Assembly (NCBI RefSeq): GCF_000330505.1
Contig: NW_004443552.1
Location: forward strand, 256,302-320,301
DNA length: 64,000 bases
Direction: 5' to 3'
From: Entamoeba invadens IP1
Lineage: Eukaryota; Evosea; Mastigamoebida; Endamoebidae
Positions 1 through 8,800 of this stretch are shown in pieces. The notes below the pieces were generated by a model. The model saw only the letters and a list, made by a program, of their open reading frames with translations, was not told where the DNA came from and ran no database searches. Both the position numbers and the translations under genes were made by a program. Each line of letters begins with the position of its first letter. The stretch's first letter is position 1.

Positions 1-243
1 CAACACGCGATTGAGGCTGGTATTCTGAATGATATGGGTTCGGGAAGTCGAGTGAGAGTGTGTATCATCACTAAAGATGGTGTTGACGAAAGATTGCATG
101 TGTCGTACCCATGCCCAAGAATATTCAGAAACCCAGATTTCAAGGGATTCCCCAAAAAGTTGGAACTTGTCAAGAAGACGTTCGTCCCAACAATTGCAGA
201 CAACGACATTAATGCAGAGAACAACAAAATGGAGATCGATTAA
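1..243 (+). CDS. Proteasome 20S beta-2 (PSMB7-type) subunit, 3' end only
   Basis: This is the C-terminal part (80 residues) of a 20S proteasome beta subunit, cut by the window edge. The frame is open from base 1 and ends at TAA 241-243. The visible stretch around AIEAGILNDMGSGSRVRV followed by CIITKDGVD matches the S4/H5 region and C-terminal extension typical of beta-2 (trypsin-like activity) subunits, in which AI-AGI-ND-GSGS is strongly conserved. The tail after this core reaches over the neighbouring beta-3 subunit in known structures, and such a tail is present here. The catalytic threonine lies upstream of the window. A second catalytic proteasome subunit, beta-1, is found at 24829. The beta-2 assignment rests on the GSGS block and the extended tail. 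Confidence 0.85.
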   Translation, partial: QHAIEAGILNDMGSGSRVRVCIITKDGVDERLHVSYPCPRIFRNPDFKGFPKKLELVKKTFVPTIADNDINAENNKMEID

Positions 244-638
244 CTTTGTTGTTATTCTTTTGTTATTTATAACATTTTTTCTGTGTGGATGAATCTATGA
301 CGTGGATACCAATTTTTTTTGTTTGCATTAATTATTGTCTGTAAGTCCATATGACCACTTCACATCTGTGTATTAATTTAGTATAAGTATTTAATAAAAT
401 AAGAAAAATATTAAAAAAAGATGGGAATATCACGCGTTACTTGTCAAATGGTCAAAGAAGACAGTTGCAAAAATAGTTTATAAGTTGAGTCAAACTAAAA
501 TGAATAATAAAAGAGTTATAAATAAGTTAATATTAATAAATACAATTGACTTCAAGAATAAAAGAAAGAGAAGTGATTTGTGGAGAAGTAATGACGTTAA
601 AACAGAAGAGAAAAGAGACAATAATTGTGATGAAAATG
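244..638. other. Intergenic, AT-rich
   Basis: This region holds the 3' flank of the proteasome gene and the upstream region of the peroxiredoxin gene. No reading frame or RNA gene is supported. It ends at the TATA-like box that starts at 639. Confidence 0.6.
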
Positions 639-647
639 GTATATAAG
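639..647 (+). promoter_or_regulatory. TATA-like box of peroxiredoxin gene
   Basis: GTATATAAG lies 31-39 nt upstream of the ATG at 678, the position expected for the Entamoeba TATA element (GTATTTAAA-type) given the very short leaders in this genus. The same nine bases occur upstream of the Cys-rich gene at 18801. Confidence 0.6.
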
Positions 648-677
648 TGGTTTTAATAAATCTTATTAAATCATACA

Positions 678-1379
678 ATGAGTTGTGGGAAGGAGTGTAA
701 GAAGGAAGAAAAGAAGGAGTTTTGCTGCATGAAGCAGGAGATGGTCTGCCCTATAAAAAGAGCTTATGGGAAGTTTTTGAACAAGTTTGAGAAAGCTTCT
801 ATTGGACATCAAGCCCCACTCTTTAAGGCAAAATGTTTCTGTCCGAAGGGAACACTGACTGAATTCAATTTGGAAGATTTTAAAGGCAAATTTGTAGTCT
901 TGTTGTTCTACCCACTTGATTGGACTTTTGTCTGCCCAACGGAGATGTTGGGATATTCGAAACTTGCCGAAGAAATGAAGGATGTCCAATTTGTTGGCAT
1001 TTCTGTTGATTCCGTCTTCACACACAAAGCATGGTGCGACGCTCCAAAAGAAATTGGAGGCATTGGAAAGCTTGCCTTCCCACTTGTTTCCGATATCAAG
1101 AAATGTATTTCAATCAAGTACAATATGTTGAACATCGACGAAGGAATTGCAAGAAGAGGGTATGTCATTATCGACGACAAAGGCCTTGTGAGATATACTC
1201 AAACCAATGACGATGGTATTGGAAGAAACACTGAAGAGACTAAGAGAATCATTGAGGCAATTAAGTTCTCTGATAAGCATGGTGATGTCTGTCCATTGAA
1301 CTGGGTTCCGGGAAAAGATACTATGAAGCCGACTCCAGATTCCATGGTGGAGTATCTTAAAAAGCATCATCAAAAATAA
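678..1379 (+). CDS. 2-Cys peroxiredoxin with Cys-rich N-terminus
   Basis: A peroxiredoxin of 233 aa that reduces hydrogen peroxide and organic hydroperoxides using thioredoxin as electron donor. The peroxidatic cysteine is C86 in FVCPTE and the resolving cysteine is C205 in GDVCPLNW, so it is a typical 2-Cys enzyme. The first 24 residues hold five extra cysteines (C3, C7, C16, C17, C24) among lysines and glutamates; this Cys-rich leader is a hallmark of the Entamoeba 29-kDa peroxiredoxin. The usual GGLG motif is present as GGIG, and the C-terminal YF motif is YL, so sensitivity to over-oxidation may be reduced (inference). There is no intron. The start is the first ATG after a TATA-like box. 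The first 15 bases around the start are identical to those of the Cys-rich gene at 18833. Confidence 0.96.
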   Translation: MSCGKECKKEEKKEFCCMKQEMVCPIKRAYGKFLNKFEKASIGHQAPLFKAKCFCPKGTLTEFNLEDFKGKFVVLLFYPLDWTFVCPTEMLGYSKLAEEMKDVQFVGISVDSVFTHKAWCDAPKEIGGIGKLAFPLVSDIKKCISIKYNMLNIDEGIARRGYVIIDDKGLVRYTQTNDDGIGRNTEETKRIIEAIKFSDKHGDVCPLNWVPGKDTMKPTPDSMVEYLKKHHQK

Positions 1380-1995
1380 ATGAAACATTTCGATATGGTT
1401 TTGTTTAAGTATTTTGAGGTTTTCAATCTAATAAATAATTACTGTAAATGACTATATTTTTGATTAATTACTATTACTTGAAAATTATAGTAAAACAACT
1501 ATTAAAAATAACATATATTTATTATATAAAAAAAGACACTTTTAGGAAGATAATGGATCATATTTCTTTTATTTATATTGAAAAAGATAAATATAATAAA
1601 TGACAAGACCAAAAAGGCGTCCTCAAACACCTAAAAAAAGTCTTTTTTTTTGTTTCTTTTGCGTTGATTAAAGTATTTCAAGCTAAAAGGAACATAAATA
1701 TGGTCCAACAAAATCAGTAAATTGTGGGAGAATTCTATTGAAACACAATTGAGAGGAAAAACCCTAAATGGTAGTCAATAAATATCCACTTTGTGAAGAC
1801 TTTTTATTGCAAAAACGTAAAGAGAAAGGTGTTGAATTCCCAGAAAAATACCTGAAAAGAAAGAGTACAGAAGAGACAAAATTTGGATTGAAAGAAATGG
1901 GGAGGAAAATGGTCCAAATACGACTGCAAAAGAGGGAACACAACAACTAGTTTATATAAAGAGTTTGAACTGCGAACTTGAATTAAGGAATTGAG
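1380..1995. other. Intergenic
   Basis: Between peroxiredoxin and the F-BAR/SH3 gene. A 60-codon open frame at 1768-1950 has no recognisable family and no clear promoter and is not called. A TATATAAAG sequence at 1953-1961 followed by a GAAC-containing stretch near 1967 probably serves the downstream gene. Confidence 0.5.
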
Positions 1996-3250
1996 ATGAG
2001 CTTTGCAGAGAACCTTATAGATGGATTGGATGTGGTGTACAAACACTCGACAAACAACACAAAGGCGTTTTCTGATATCAAAGACTTTTTATCGAAAATG
2101 GCGTCGGAGCGAAAGGACTATGAAAAGCGTATGACAAAATTAGTTCAAGATTTCCGACAAAAGAAGATCTGTGGGCCAAACAGTTTGTTTTATGGGACCG
2201 TGAAAGATGCTCTTGAGAGTTATTTGAATGCCATCGAAGAAAATGTGAACACGGAGTCTGCGATAACAAATGTGTTTAGTATGAGCGCTAAAGACCTTGA
2301 AAACCAAATCAAAGAATATGAAAAACAAGCAAAAGGATTGATTGCTGACGGACAAAGAATTACTAAAGACTTTGAAAAGCAAAAAGATGTGTTAAAAAAA
2401 GACAAAGACACCTTTGTGAAGTTGTCGAAAGACGCCGACTCGGCAAGCGTCGCTGTTGAAAAAGCTATGCAAGACCAAACCACTAAAGTCAACAAAATGC
2501 AACAACTCACAACTAAAAAGGAATCGGCTATTGAAAAGGCTAAAGAAGCAGATCAAAACTATAGAGCTACAGTCCAACTTACTAATGAGAGACTCCACGA
2601 CTATTATAATTCACAACAACCAAACACTTTATCTCAATTCCAAGCATTCGAAGAGACTATTATTAACGCTATTAAGGACTTGATGACTAAATTCGGCTTG
2701 GCATTTACAGCTCTCCCAGACGCTTATTCCAAATTCGTCGAATTCACAAAGAGCAAATTTGACGCCGTTTGTTACTTAGAGTTTCAGTGCAAAATATTGT
2801 CAAGTGATGTGACTGACTTTGTAGATTGACGCTGACGCAGATATCAACACTTTCGCGACAACTAAAGCAACGAATGGTCATATGCCAGACGATTTCCCAA
2901 TCGAAGACGCAAGTGGAAACATCCTCTTCGAGGGAGCAAGTAACGCGGGATCACAACCAATGGCTCAACAACCAGCCTCATACTCACAACCTCAAATGGG
3001 AGGGGCGGTTTCACAACCAGTCGCTCAACAACAAGAACCAGAAGCCGCGGGCGACCAAAAAACAACGACGTCCACACAAGTCAAAGCATTGTATGACTAC
3101 ACCGCGGAGGCCGAAAGTGAGTTAACTATCCACGAGGGAGACATTTTGGTCATCACAGAGAAGCACTCGAGCGGGTGGTGGTTCGCGACGAACGACAAGG
3201 GGCAGTCGGGGTTTGTCCCCGAGAATTACGTTGAGCCCATCAGCGCCTAA
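1996..3250 (+). CDS. F-BAR and SH3 domain protein (2 exons)
   Basis: The exons are 1996-2766 and 2825-3250, giving 398 aa. The 58-bp intron begins GTTTGT and ends TTGTAG; removing it keeps the frame and joins two halves that would otherwise stop at 2827. Residues about 1-270 form a charged, helical FCH/F-BAR-like module (the start resembles the FCH consensus, including the FLSKMASERKDYEKRMTKL stretch). A Gln/Pro/Ser-rich linker of about 60 residues follows. The last 55 residues are an SH3 domain with ALYDY, the acidic RT-loop, SGWW and the FVPENYVE end. Such proteins sense or bend membranes through F-BAR and recruit actin regulators or dynamin through SH3, consistent with a role in the intense endocytosis of Entamoeba (inference). 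An ordinary BAR domain cannot be excluded by eye. Confidence 0.88.
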
Positions 3251-3313
3251 TTGAAAAGTTCACTTCTGGAATTTCGGTTGCCGAACTGTAAATAGCGAGA
3301 ACTGAATATTTGA

Positions 3314-4456
3314 ATGATTGAACTTATAATTGCCCTCAGTGCATTGCACACTCTTGCTTATTGCGACTATTATAAGAATAACACCCTCTTCTTTGTTAAA
3401 GACGAAATTTGTAAGTTCGATCCAGAGGTGTATAGTTACTCCATATCTCATCGAGTCAGCTTTAACTTTCTTAACACAAGTAAAGAACTCACCGTGTTCT
3501 TGGACGACTCAAAAGACGTCGACTTTGTACTTGGACTTGATAGTATGAAGACTATGATACCTCGAAAACAGTATTTCTCTTCACTTGAAAAGTTGAATGT
3601 ATATGGGAGTGGAGTGCAAGAACCACATACACTCACTCTGATGGCCCTGGAAATTCAGAAGGATTTTGAATTGAATGTGTACACTCCAAATACTACAATA
3701 AGAGTGTCGAAGAATGACATGGAATATCCTATCACCTACAAGATAACAAGTGTCGATGGGAATAAAGTGGTCTTTGTGAGAGGCGTAACAAGCCCAGCAG
3801 ACCATGTTATTCTTGTTGGTAACGTCTCAGTGGCGTGGCAGAACTCCAACTCGAAGCACAGAGAGTCGTGTGAAATTACGTTTGTTTCTGAAGGGAAGGT
3901 GTCAACTACTCCGTTTAAGTTTAGTGTATATGGTGTTGTTCAAGAAGCAGAGAAATTGAATGCATTATGTGAAAGAAAGGGTTACACCAGATTTACGGAT
4001 TGTAACGATGAAGAGTTTCAAACCAATGTCTTACAACATGAGACAGATAACTTGTGCTCATGCAAATTCCTTTGGAGTGATGAGAGAGGAGTTCATTATA
4101 ACAAGTGGGACTGTGATATTTATTCACAGTATTTAGACTTAATAGCATATTTACCCAATGCTGTTATAACAGGAAATTGGAGTGGAATCACAGTGAGAAA
4201 CACAAACGCCAGTTTTGTAAATGAACACGCAAAATGGGTGGTATTGAATAACACAATTATTAAAGGAAGTGTTATTGCTGAAAAGGTCAAAGTTCTTAGA
4301 AACGTTTTCGCTGACAACGTTGAAGCTAAAGATATTTATATCGAAGGAATATTATTCGTGAAAACAGCTAAATTGGGGGTGCAATTCAAGTTTGGGAAAG
4401 AAGAGAATGGATACAAAGAGGTCATTTTGTATAACAAAGAAAAGAAGGAACTTTAA
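3314..4456 (+). CDS. Predicted secreted/ER protein of unknown function
   Basis: A protein of 380 aa that I do not recognise. The first 17 residues (MIELIIALSALHTLAYC) look like a cleavable signal peptide. The rest is soluble, rich in beta-strand-like segments, with scattered cysteines and several NxS/T sites in the second half. There is no C-terminal membrane segment. The protein ends KKEL, which resembles a KDEL-type ER-retrieval signal, so it may be an ER resident rather than secreted (inference). The second half, with short alternating hydrophobic strands, resembles in style the large membrane protein at 6039 and could be a shorter relative. The start lies only 63 bp after the previous stop; the intervening bases include GAACTG and an AT-rich initiator. 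Confidence 0.75.
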   Translation: MIELIIALSALHTLAYCDYYKNNTLFFVKDEICKFDPEVYSYSISHRVSFNFLNTSKELTVFLDDSKDVDFVLGLDSMKTMIPRKQYFSSLEKLNVYGSGVQEPHTLTLMALEIQKDFELNVYTPNTTIRVSKNDMEYPITYKITSVDGNKVVFVRGVTSPADHVILVGNVSVAWQNSNSKHRESCEITFVSEGKVSTTPFKFSVYGVVQEAEKLNALCERKGYTRFTDCNDEEFQTNVLQHETDNLCSCKFLWSDERGVHYNKWDCDIYSQYLDLIAYLPNAVITGNWSGITVRNTNASFVNEHAKWVVLNNTIIKGSVIAEKVKVLRNVFADNVEAKDIYIEGILFVKTAKLGVQFKFGKEENGYKEVILYNKEKKEL

Positions 4457-4990
4457 AACAATTTTTATTATTAATAATTATATTAATAATAATAATATAT
4501 ATTTATTTTTTTTAAATGGTATATTTATAAAAGAAAAACCACATTTATGAAGTTAATAAAAAAATTTGGAAAATATTTTTGTGGATAGCATTTTTGAGTT
4601 TTTTAGTATTTGACTTTTCTATCGAAGCTTCCGTTTTTTAGAAAAAAATTTCTTGAAATATTTTCCTACAAGCCAATCCCGTAAGCGTTTTTTTTGAATA
4701 CCAATAGAAAATAAATGATAAATAAACTATATTGTATAATATTATTTCGTTTACATTTCATTTTTGGGAATTCAAAAGTAAAGGCCTCTGAGGTTTAAAA
4801 GGACATTTTTTTCGAACCACACATTCTGACAAACACAAAGAATATAATAAAAAGCTATACATTACTAGTAAAGTAATACTGAGTAAGAGAAGATCGTAAT
4901 AATTCGACCGTAGTTGTAGTTTTGGCTGTTTCAGAAAAGGAATTTCTTCCGAGCTATAAAAGGAACTTGTGTTTGTAGAACATTCAAAAG
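4457..4990. other. Intergenic, AT-rich
   Basis: No gene seen. It includes poly-T/poly-A stretches and, close to the next start, GCTATAAAAGG (near 4955), a likely TATA-type box for the TLDc-like gene. Confidence 0.5.
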
Positions 4991-5569
4991 ATGACAGCGA
5001 AAGTGATTAACAACAACGACGTTCTTGGGTTTGAATCAGAGAAAGCGACTTGCCCTCAAAGACTCAACTCGATGGATCTACTTTCCGAGTGGACTGGGTT
5101 AACTCGATCATTAAAGATCTATGACTCTGAGATCGATGAGTTGGAGTCAAATGCTCTCTGGAAAAAGGTTCAAGGGAGAAAGAATGTGATGTTTGTAGTT
5201 GTAACAAACACGGGAGATGTTTTTGGGTCCTTCCATGGTATATTGCCTGAGAAACAAGGTGCTTGGGTGAGAGAAGATAAAGACCAATTCATCTTCTCTT
5301 TAGATAACAACCAAGGCTATCAACCAACTAAGTTTAAGCCAAAGTCAATGACCCACCAACTTCTTTCAATCGCCAAGAAAAATCAGAAACAAAAAATGTT
5401 TTGGATATCAGACGCTTTTCGAATTAACTCAGAAGACAAAAGTTACATCTCAAGTTCCTTTTCTCGATTTTACGAAGATACAACTCATTCGGACGGTAAT
5501 ATATTCACAGGGTCTGTATACCCACTCACCTTCTCCGTTGTATCTTGTGTAGCTTTCCAATGGTTCTGA
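4991..5569 (+). CDS. TLDc-like domain protein
   Basis: A protein of 192 aa with no intron. After a 30-residue leader it shows the TLDc-like pattern common in Entamoeba: LLSEWTG with LKIYDSEIDEL, then VMFVVVTNTGDVFGSFHG, the acidic WVREDKDQFIFSLDN stretch, FWISDAF, and the end IFTGSVYPLTFSVVSCVAFQWF. The whole protein is essentially this domain. TLDc proteins elsewhere are linked to oxidative-stress resistance or V-ATPase regulation; the function in Entamoeba is not known to me. A paralogue sits at 27562-28311 on the other strand with the same core but a longer basic N-terminus. Confidence 0.8.
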   Translation: MTAKVINNNDVLGFESEKATCPQRLNSMDLLSEWTGLTRSLKIYDSEIDELESNALWKKVQGRKNVMFVVVTNTGDVFGSFHGILPEKQGAWVREDKDQFIFSLDNNQGYQPTKFKPKSMTHQLLSIAKKNQKQKMFWISDAFRINSEDKSYISSSFSRFYEDTTHSDGNIFTGSVYPLTFSVVSCVAFQWF

Positions 5570-6038
5570 ATATGTTTCTAATAGATGTGTTGTTTCCTTA
5601 TTGTACCATCTTTTTTATCGGTTAATAATCTTGTATGTAATAACAAACAATTTATTTTTTTATTTCCTTTAAAAATCGCAATCCAAATCAAAAGTGTTAA
5701 TTTATTGTAATTTTAACAAATAATTAATAAAAATTAATTCTAATAAACATTTTAAAACTTTAATGTTTGAGATTATTATTTACATTTAAATTATATTATA
5801 ATTATTTATAAACTATAAATATAAAAGTGTTTTATATAGTAAATAATTTATAATGAACTATTTTTATTCTTATTGTGGAACTGTCTTTTATTGTAAATAA
5901 CTTAATAACAAGTCGAAACACTAAGACAAAGTTTTAAAGTTCCCGATTCTTTGCGATAAAAAGTTAATACATTCCAAAAACCCCTTTTTACTTTTTTTTA
6001 ACACTTTTCAAGAACTGAACTTATAAGGAATAAGCCTC
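5570..6038. other. Intergenic, very AT-rich
   Basis: No gene seen. It contains an AATGAACT (GAAC-type) match at 5852-5859, about 180 bp before the next start, and GAACTGAACTTATAAGG just upstream of it. Confidence 0.45.
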
Positions 6039-8642
6039 ATGCTGTCTCTTTTAGTTTTATTTGCAGTATTAGGCGATATTACTATGAGTGCAAAAAGTGT
6101 CTGTGAATGTACGGTTCTCTCAGACAAACTCTACACAAGCAATTGTGTTGATGAAAAAGGCGAAAAAGTCCCGTCAAACGCCGCTTGTGTTTACACGATA
6201 TCGACGCCAATTGACGCCCCAATTGAGTTAGAAAATGTCGACGAATTGCGTGTGAAAGTTCCATCACGATTTAATGTCCGCGACGTCGTTATCAATAAAT
6301 TAGTCATCGAGGACTTGGCAGTCTTCACACGAACATCTCCCGAATCGAAACTCCAAATCAACCAATTAGTCGCTTCAAAGGCAAAAACAGTCACCTTTTC
6401 TACAGACACATTTGTGTTGTCATCTGATGGATTTGTTGATGTTATAGTGAGTGGGGGGTCGAAGGTGTTATTTAGTGGGCAGATCAATCGACTGACCACC
6501 GATGGGAGTTTCTCGTGTGTGTTATGTAAGGTCAACGAACTTGAAGTCCAAGGCCCGACGGAGATTACAATGAACGAAGTCGATCTCAAAAAAGTCATAT
6601 TGAAAACTTCAAACTTCCATTTGTTCTCGCCACAACTGACTAAATTAGATATCAAAGAGTTGATTGTCGACATGAAGTCAGACTACTTGCAAACACTTTC
6701 GTTGATCCACTCGGCTTCTGTTATACCAGAAGATATGATTAAGACTCTTAAAGTCGTTGACACTAAAAACAACGTCATCAAAGGAACTATTAAAAGAAAG
6801 TGCCAAGGGTATGAGGTCTTTTTTGTCACTAATAGTAACAACGAAGTCATCTGCCACCCTATCACATGTGTTTATAAGTTCAAGGGATTCAATATGAAGT
6901 CGTGTCCTATGGCAGAAAGGAATGTCGGCGATTCACTGATACCAGCAAATATGATCATTGAAGAACCAATTTGGGACGACAAGTGGAGTGCGTTGAAGTA
7001 CACCAATGTCATTTTTAAGACGCAAGGAAAAGGACTGAATCTCCAAAAAAAAGAAATCAAAACGGAAACATTAACCTTTGAGACTGGGAAGTACTCACTT
7101 GAGAACGCACAATACAATGGAATTGTAGTGAAGAGTGGAGTCGTTTTAAATATGACAAATGTCATTGTTGACAGATTTGAAAGTAAAGAAGCTCAACTTG
7201 TGATCGACGAAGTCATTGTAGTGTCTCTCCTCGATTTTAAGGCGAACACAGTGACTATGACTGGAAACTTGAACTTTGGCAGCGCACAGTCGAAAGAAGT
7301 TGTCAAAGCGTTTTTTGATAAAGACGAGGTCGACACTGATAAGGGAAAGTTTCTGATGCAGAAGAAGACTGATTTCTTTGTTGAAGAAATCAGTATCATG
7401 TCTTCTGTGTTCCCAGTGATTGAAGACTTTGGGAAAGGAAAAATGTACTTTGAAGAAGGCGTCTATGTTACGGCAAAGAATAGAGAAGGGGATGGGTGTG
7501 TGATGTTAGCCGATTCCAATCAAGTTGATGCAATCACATTGAAAGGGACCAATTTGGTATTGGACCAAAACCACATCTCAGCATATTGGTGTAGTGATGC
7601 GCAAGACATTCCTCCTTCTTTTATTACATGTGACATGAAACGTTCATATAAGAAGAATGGCGTGTATACCATTGGGTCGGAGACTATTAAGAATGCTGGA
7701 TGTGAGGAAAGCGACGAACAAATAGTGAGCTACGTGTTTGAAGAGGACGACGTTGTTGTGAATTTTGAGGCCCGTCGGGTTGGGCGAGTCGAAGCGAAAA
7801 AGATCACCTTTAAGACTCAGTTGGAGCAAGTGGAGTTGGACGAAATCAACGCAAAAGAAATTACATTTGACGGGAACTTCTTCAGCAGTTTGATAAGTAT
7901 CCAAGAGAAAGGCAAGTGTAATATCAAAGGCATAGTTTCTTTTGATAAAATTTTATGCCAAACTGAAAAGACTGAAATTACAGTAGAGGAAGGGTCTTTC
8001 TTAGAGAGCACTGGCGATGTCGTCGACTCATTGAAGATCGTTTTAAAGAGTAAAGCTGCGTTCCATGGGTATGGGAGAGAGTATGGCTTTGATATCTCTA
8101 ACACTGATTTTGATATAGCGAATGACGCTATAGTCAAAGTGAATTCGGAGTGTGATATGAATAACGTGAATATCAAATTAGGGTTGTTGAATCAACATGC
8201 TGTGAACTTGTACAGTGGGTCTTTGAAGAACGTGAATGTTTTCTTAGTTATTCCGAATAGTGCAGTTCTCAGAGCAACAAAGAAGAACCCACAATATCTT
8301 GTGTACTCTGAAAAGGGTATTACAATTGAAAACTTTAATACGTACATCTCCGAAGGTATTGTGCAAGAGGCAACAGAAACTACCGTTGCATGCAATGGGC
8401 ATTGGATCCTTGCAAATCTGAAAACTTCAAAAGCTAAGTGTATAAGTAAAGGTATTAATATCAGAGGAAAAGATACATTCACAGAACCAGAAAGATGGAG
8501 TCGAAAGAAAACGACGTTCAAATGGACGTACATAATAGTTGCTGTACCAGTCCTTGCGGCTGTTGTCTTCATCATTTACTCGTTTTGCAAGACGTCGAAG
8601 ACTTCGACTGGTCAAAAGACTAAGAATATACTGGAGGATTAA
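6039..8642 (+). CDS. Large type I membrane protein of unknown function
   Basis: A protein of 867 aa in one exon. It begins with a hydrophobic leader (MLSLLVLFAVLGDITMSA), has a long ectodomain of about 800 residues made of short, regularly spaced hydrophobic segments alternating with charged ones (KLVIEDL, VNELEVQG, VDLKKVILK, KLDIKELIV and similar), and ends with one membrane segment (about 829-849) followed by an 18-residue Lys/Ser/Thr tail. The strand-turn periodicity suggests a beta-solenoid or other beta-repeat fold (inference). Cysteines are scattered and a pair near the N-terminus (CEC) follows the leader. I recognise no catalytic motif. It is probably a surface or vesicular glycoprotein of the kind expanded in Entamoeba; the secreted protein at 3314 may be related. 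Confidence 0.82.
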   Translation: MLSLLVLFAVLGDITMSAKSVCECTVLSDKLYTSNCVDEKGEKVPSNAACVYTISTPIDAPIELENVDELRVKVPSRFNVRDVVINKLVIEDLAVFTRTSPESKLQINQLVASKAKTVTFSTDTFVLSSDGFVDVIVSGGSKVLFSGQINRLTTDGSFSCVLCKVNELEVQGPTEITMNEVDLKKVILKTSNFHLFSPQLTKLDIKELIVDMKSDYLQTLSLIHSASVIPEDMIKTLKVVDTKNNVIKGTIKRKCQGYEVFFVTNSNNEVICHPITCVYKFKGFNMKSCPMAERNVGDSLIPANMIIEEPIWDDKWSALKYTNVIFKTQGKGLNLQKKEIKTETLTFETGKYSLENAQYNGIVVKSGVVLNMTNVIVDRFESKEAQLVIDEVIVVSLLDFKANTVTMTGNLNFGSAQSKEVVKAFFDKDEVDTDKGKFLMQKKTDFFVEEISIMSSVFPVIEDFGKGKMYFEEGVYVTAKNREGDGCVMLADSNQVDAITLKGTNLVLDQNHISAYWCSDAQDIPPSFITCDMKRSYKKNGVYTIGSETIKNAGCEESDEQIVSYVFEEDDVVVNFEARRVGRVEAKKITFKTQLEQVELDEINAKEITFDGNFFSSLISIQEKGKCNIKGIVSFDKILCQTEKTEITVEEGSFLESTGDVVDSLKIVLKSKAAFHGYGREYGFDISNTDFDIANDAIVKVNSECDMNNVNIKLGLLNQHAVNLYSGSLKNVNVFLVIPNSAVLRATKKNPQYLVYSEKGITIENFNTYISEGIVQEATETTVACNGHWILANLKTSKAKCISKGINIRGKDTFTEPERWSRKKTTFKWTYIIVAVPVLAAVVFIIYSFCKTSKTSTGQKTKNILED

Positions 8643-8772
8643 TACTAAACACATTTCTTGTTCTATTTTTTTTTATGTTGAAAATCTTAGTCAACTCTAT
8701 TATTAAGTGATAGTACATTTACATAAGATTTTTTTTTTAAAGAAGTGACATAAAAAATTCCAATTAATTAAA

Positions 8773-8787
8773 AATGAACTATAAAAG
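8773..8787 (+). promoter_or_regulatory. GAAC element and TATA-like box of COG3 gene
   Basis: A perfect AATGAACT (8773-8780), the Entamoeba GAAC core element, directly abuts ATAAAAG (8781-8787), 14 nt before the proposed ATG at 8801. This supports the start in a tiny first exon. Confidence 0.7.
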
Positions 8788-8800
8788 AAAAAGACAAGTG

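Noticed and set aside
1768..1950. 60-codon open frame between peroxiredoxin and F-BAR gene
   Set aside because: Lys/Glu-rich but no family, no good promoter, and it overlaps an equally long frame on the other strand.
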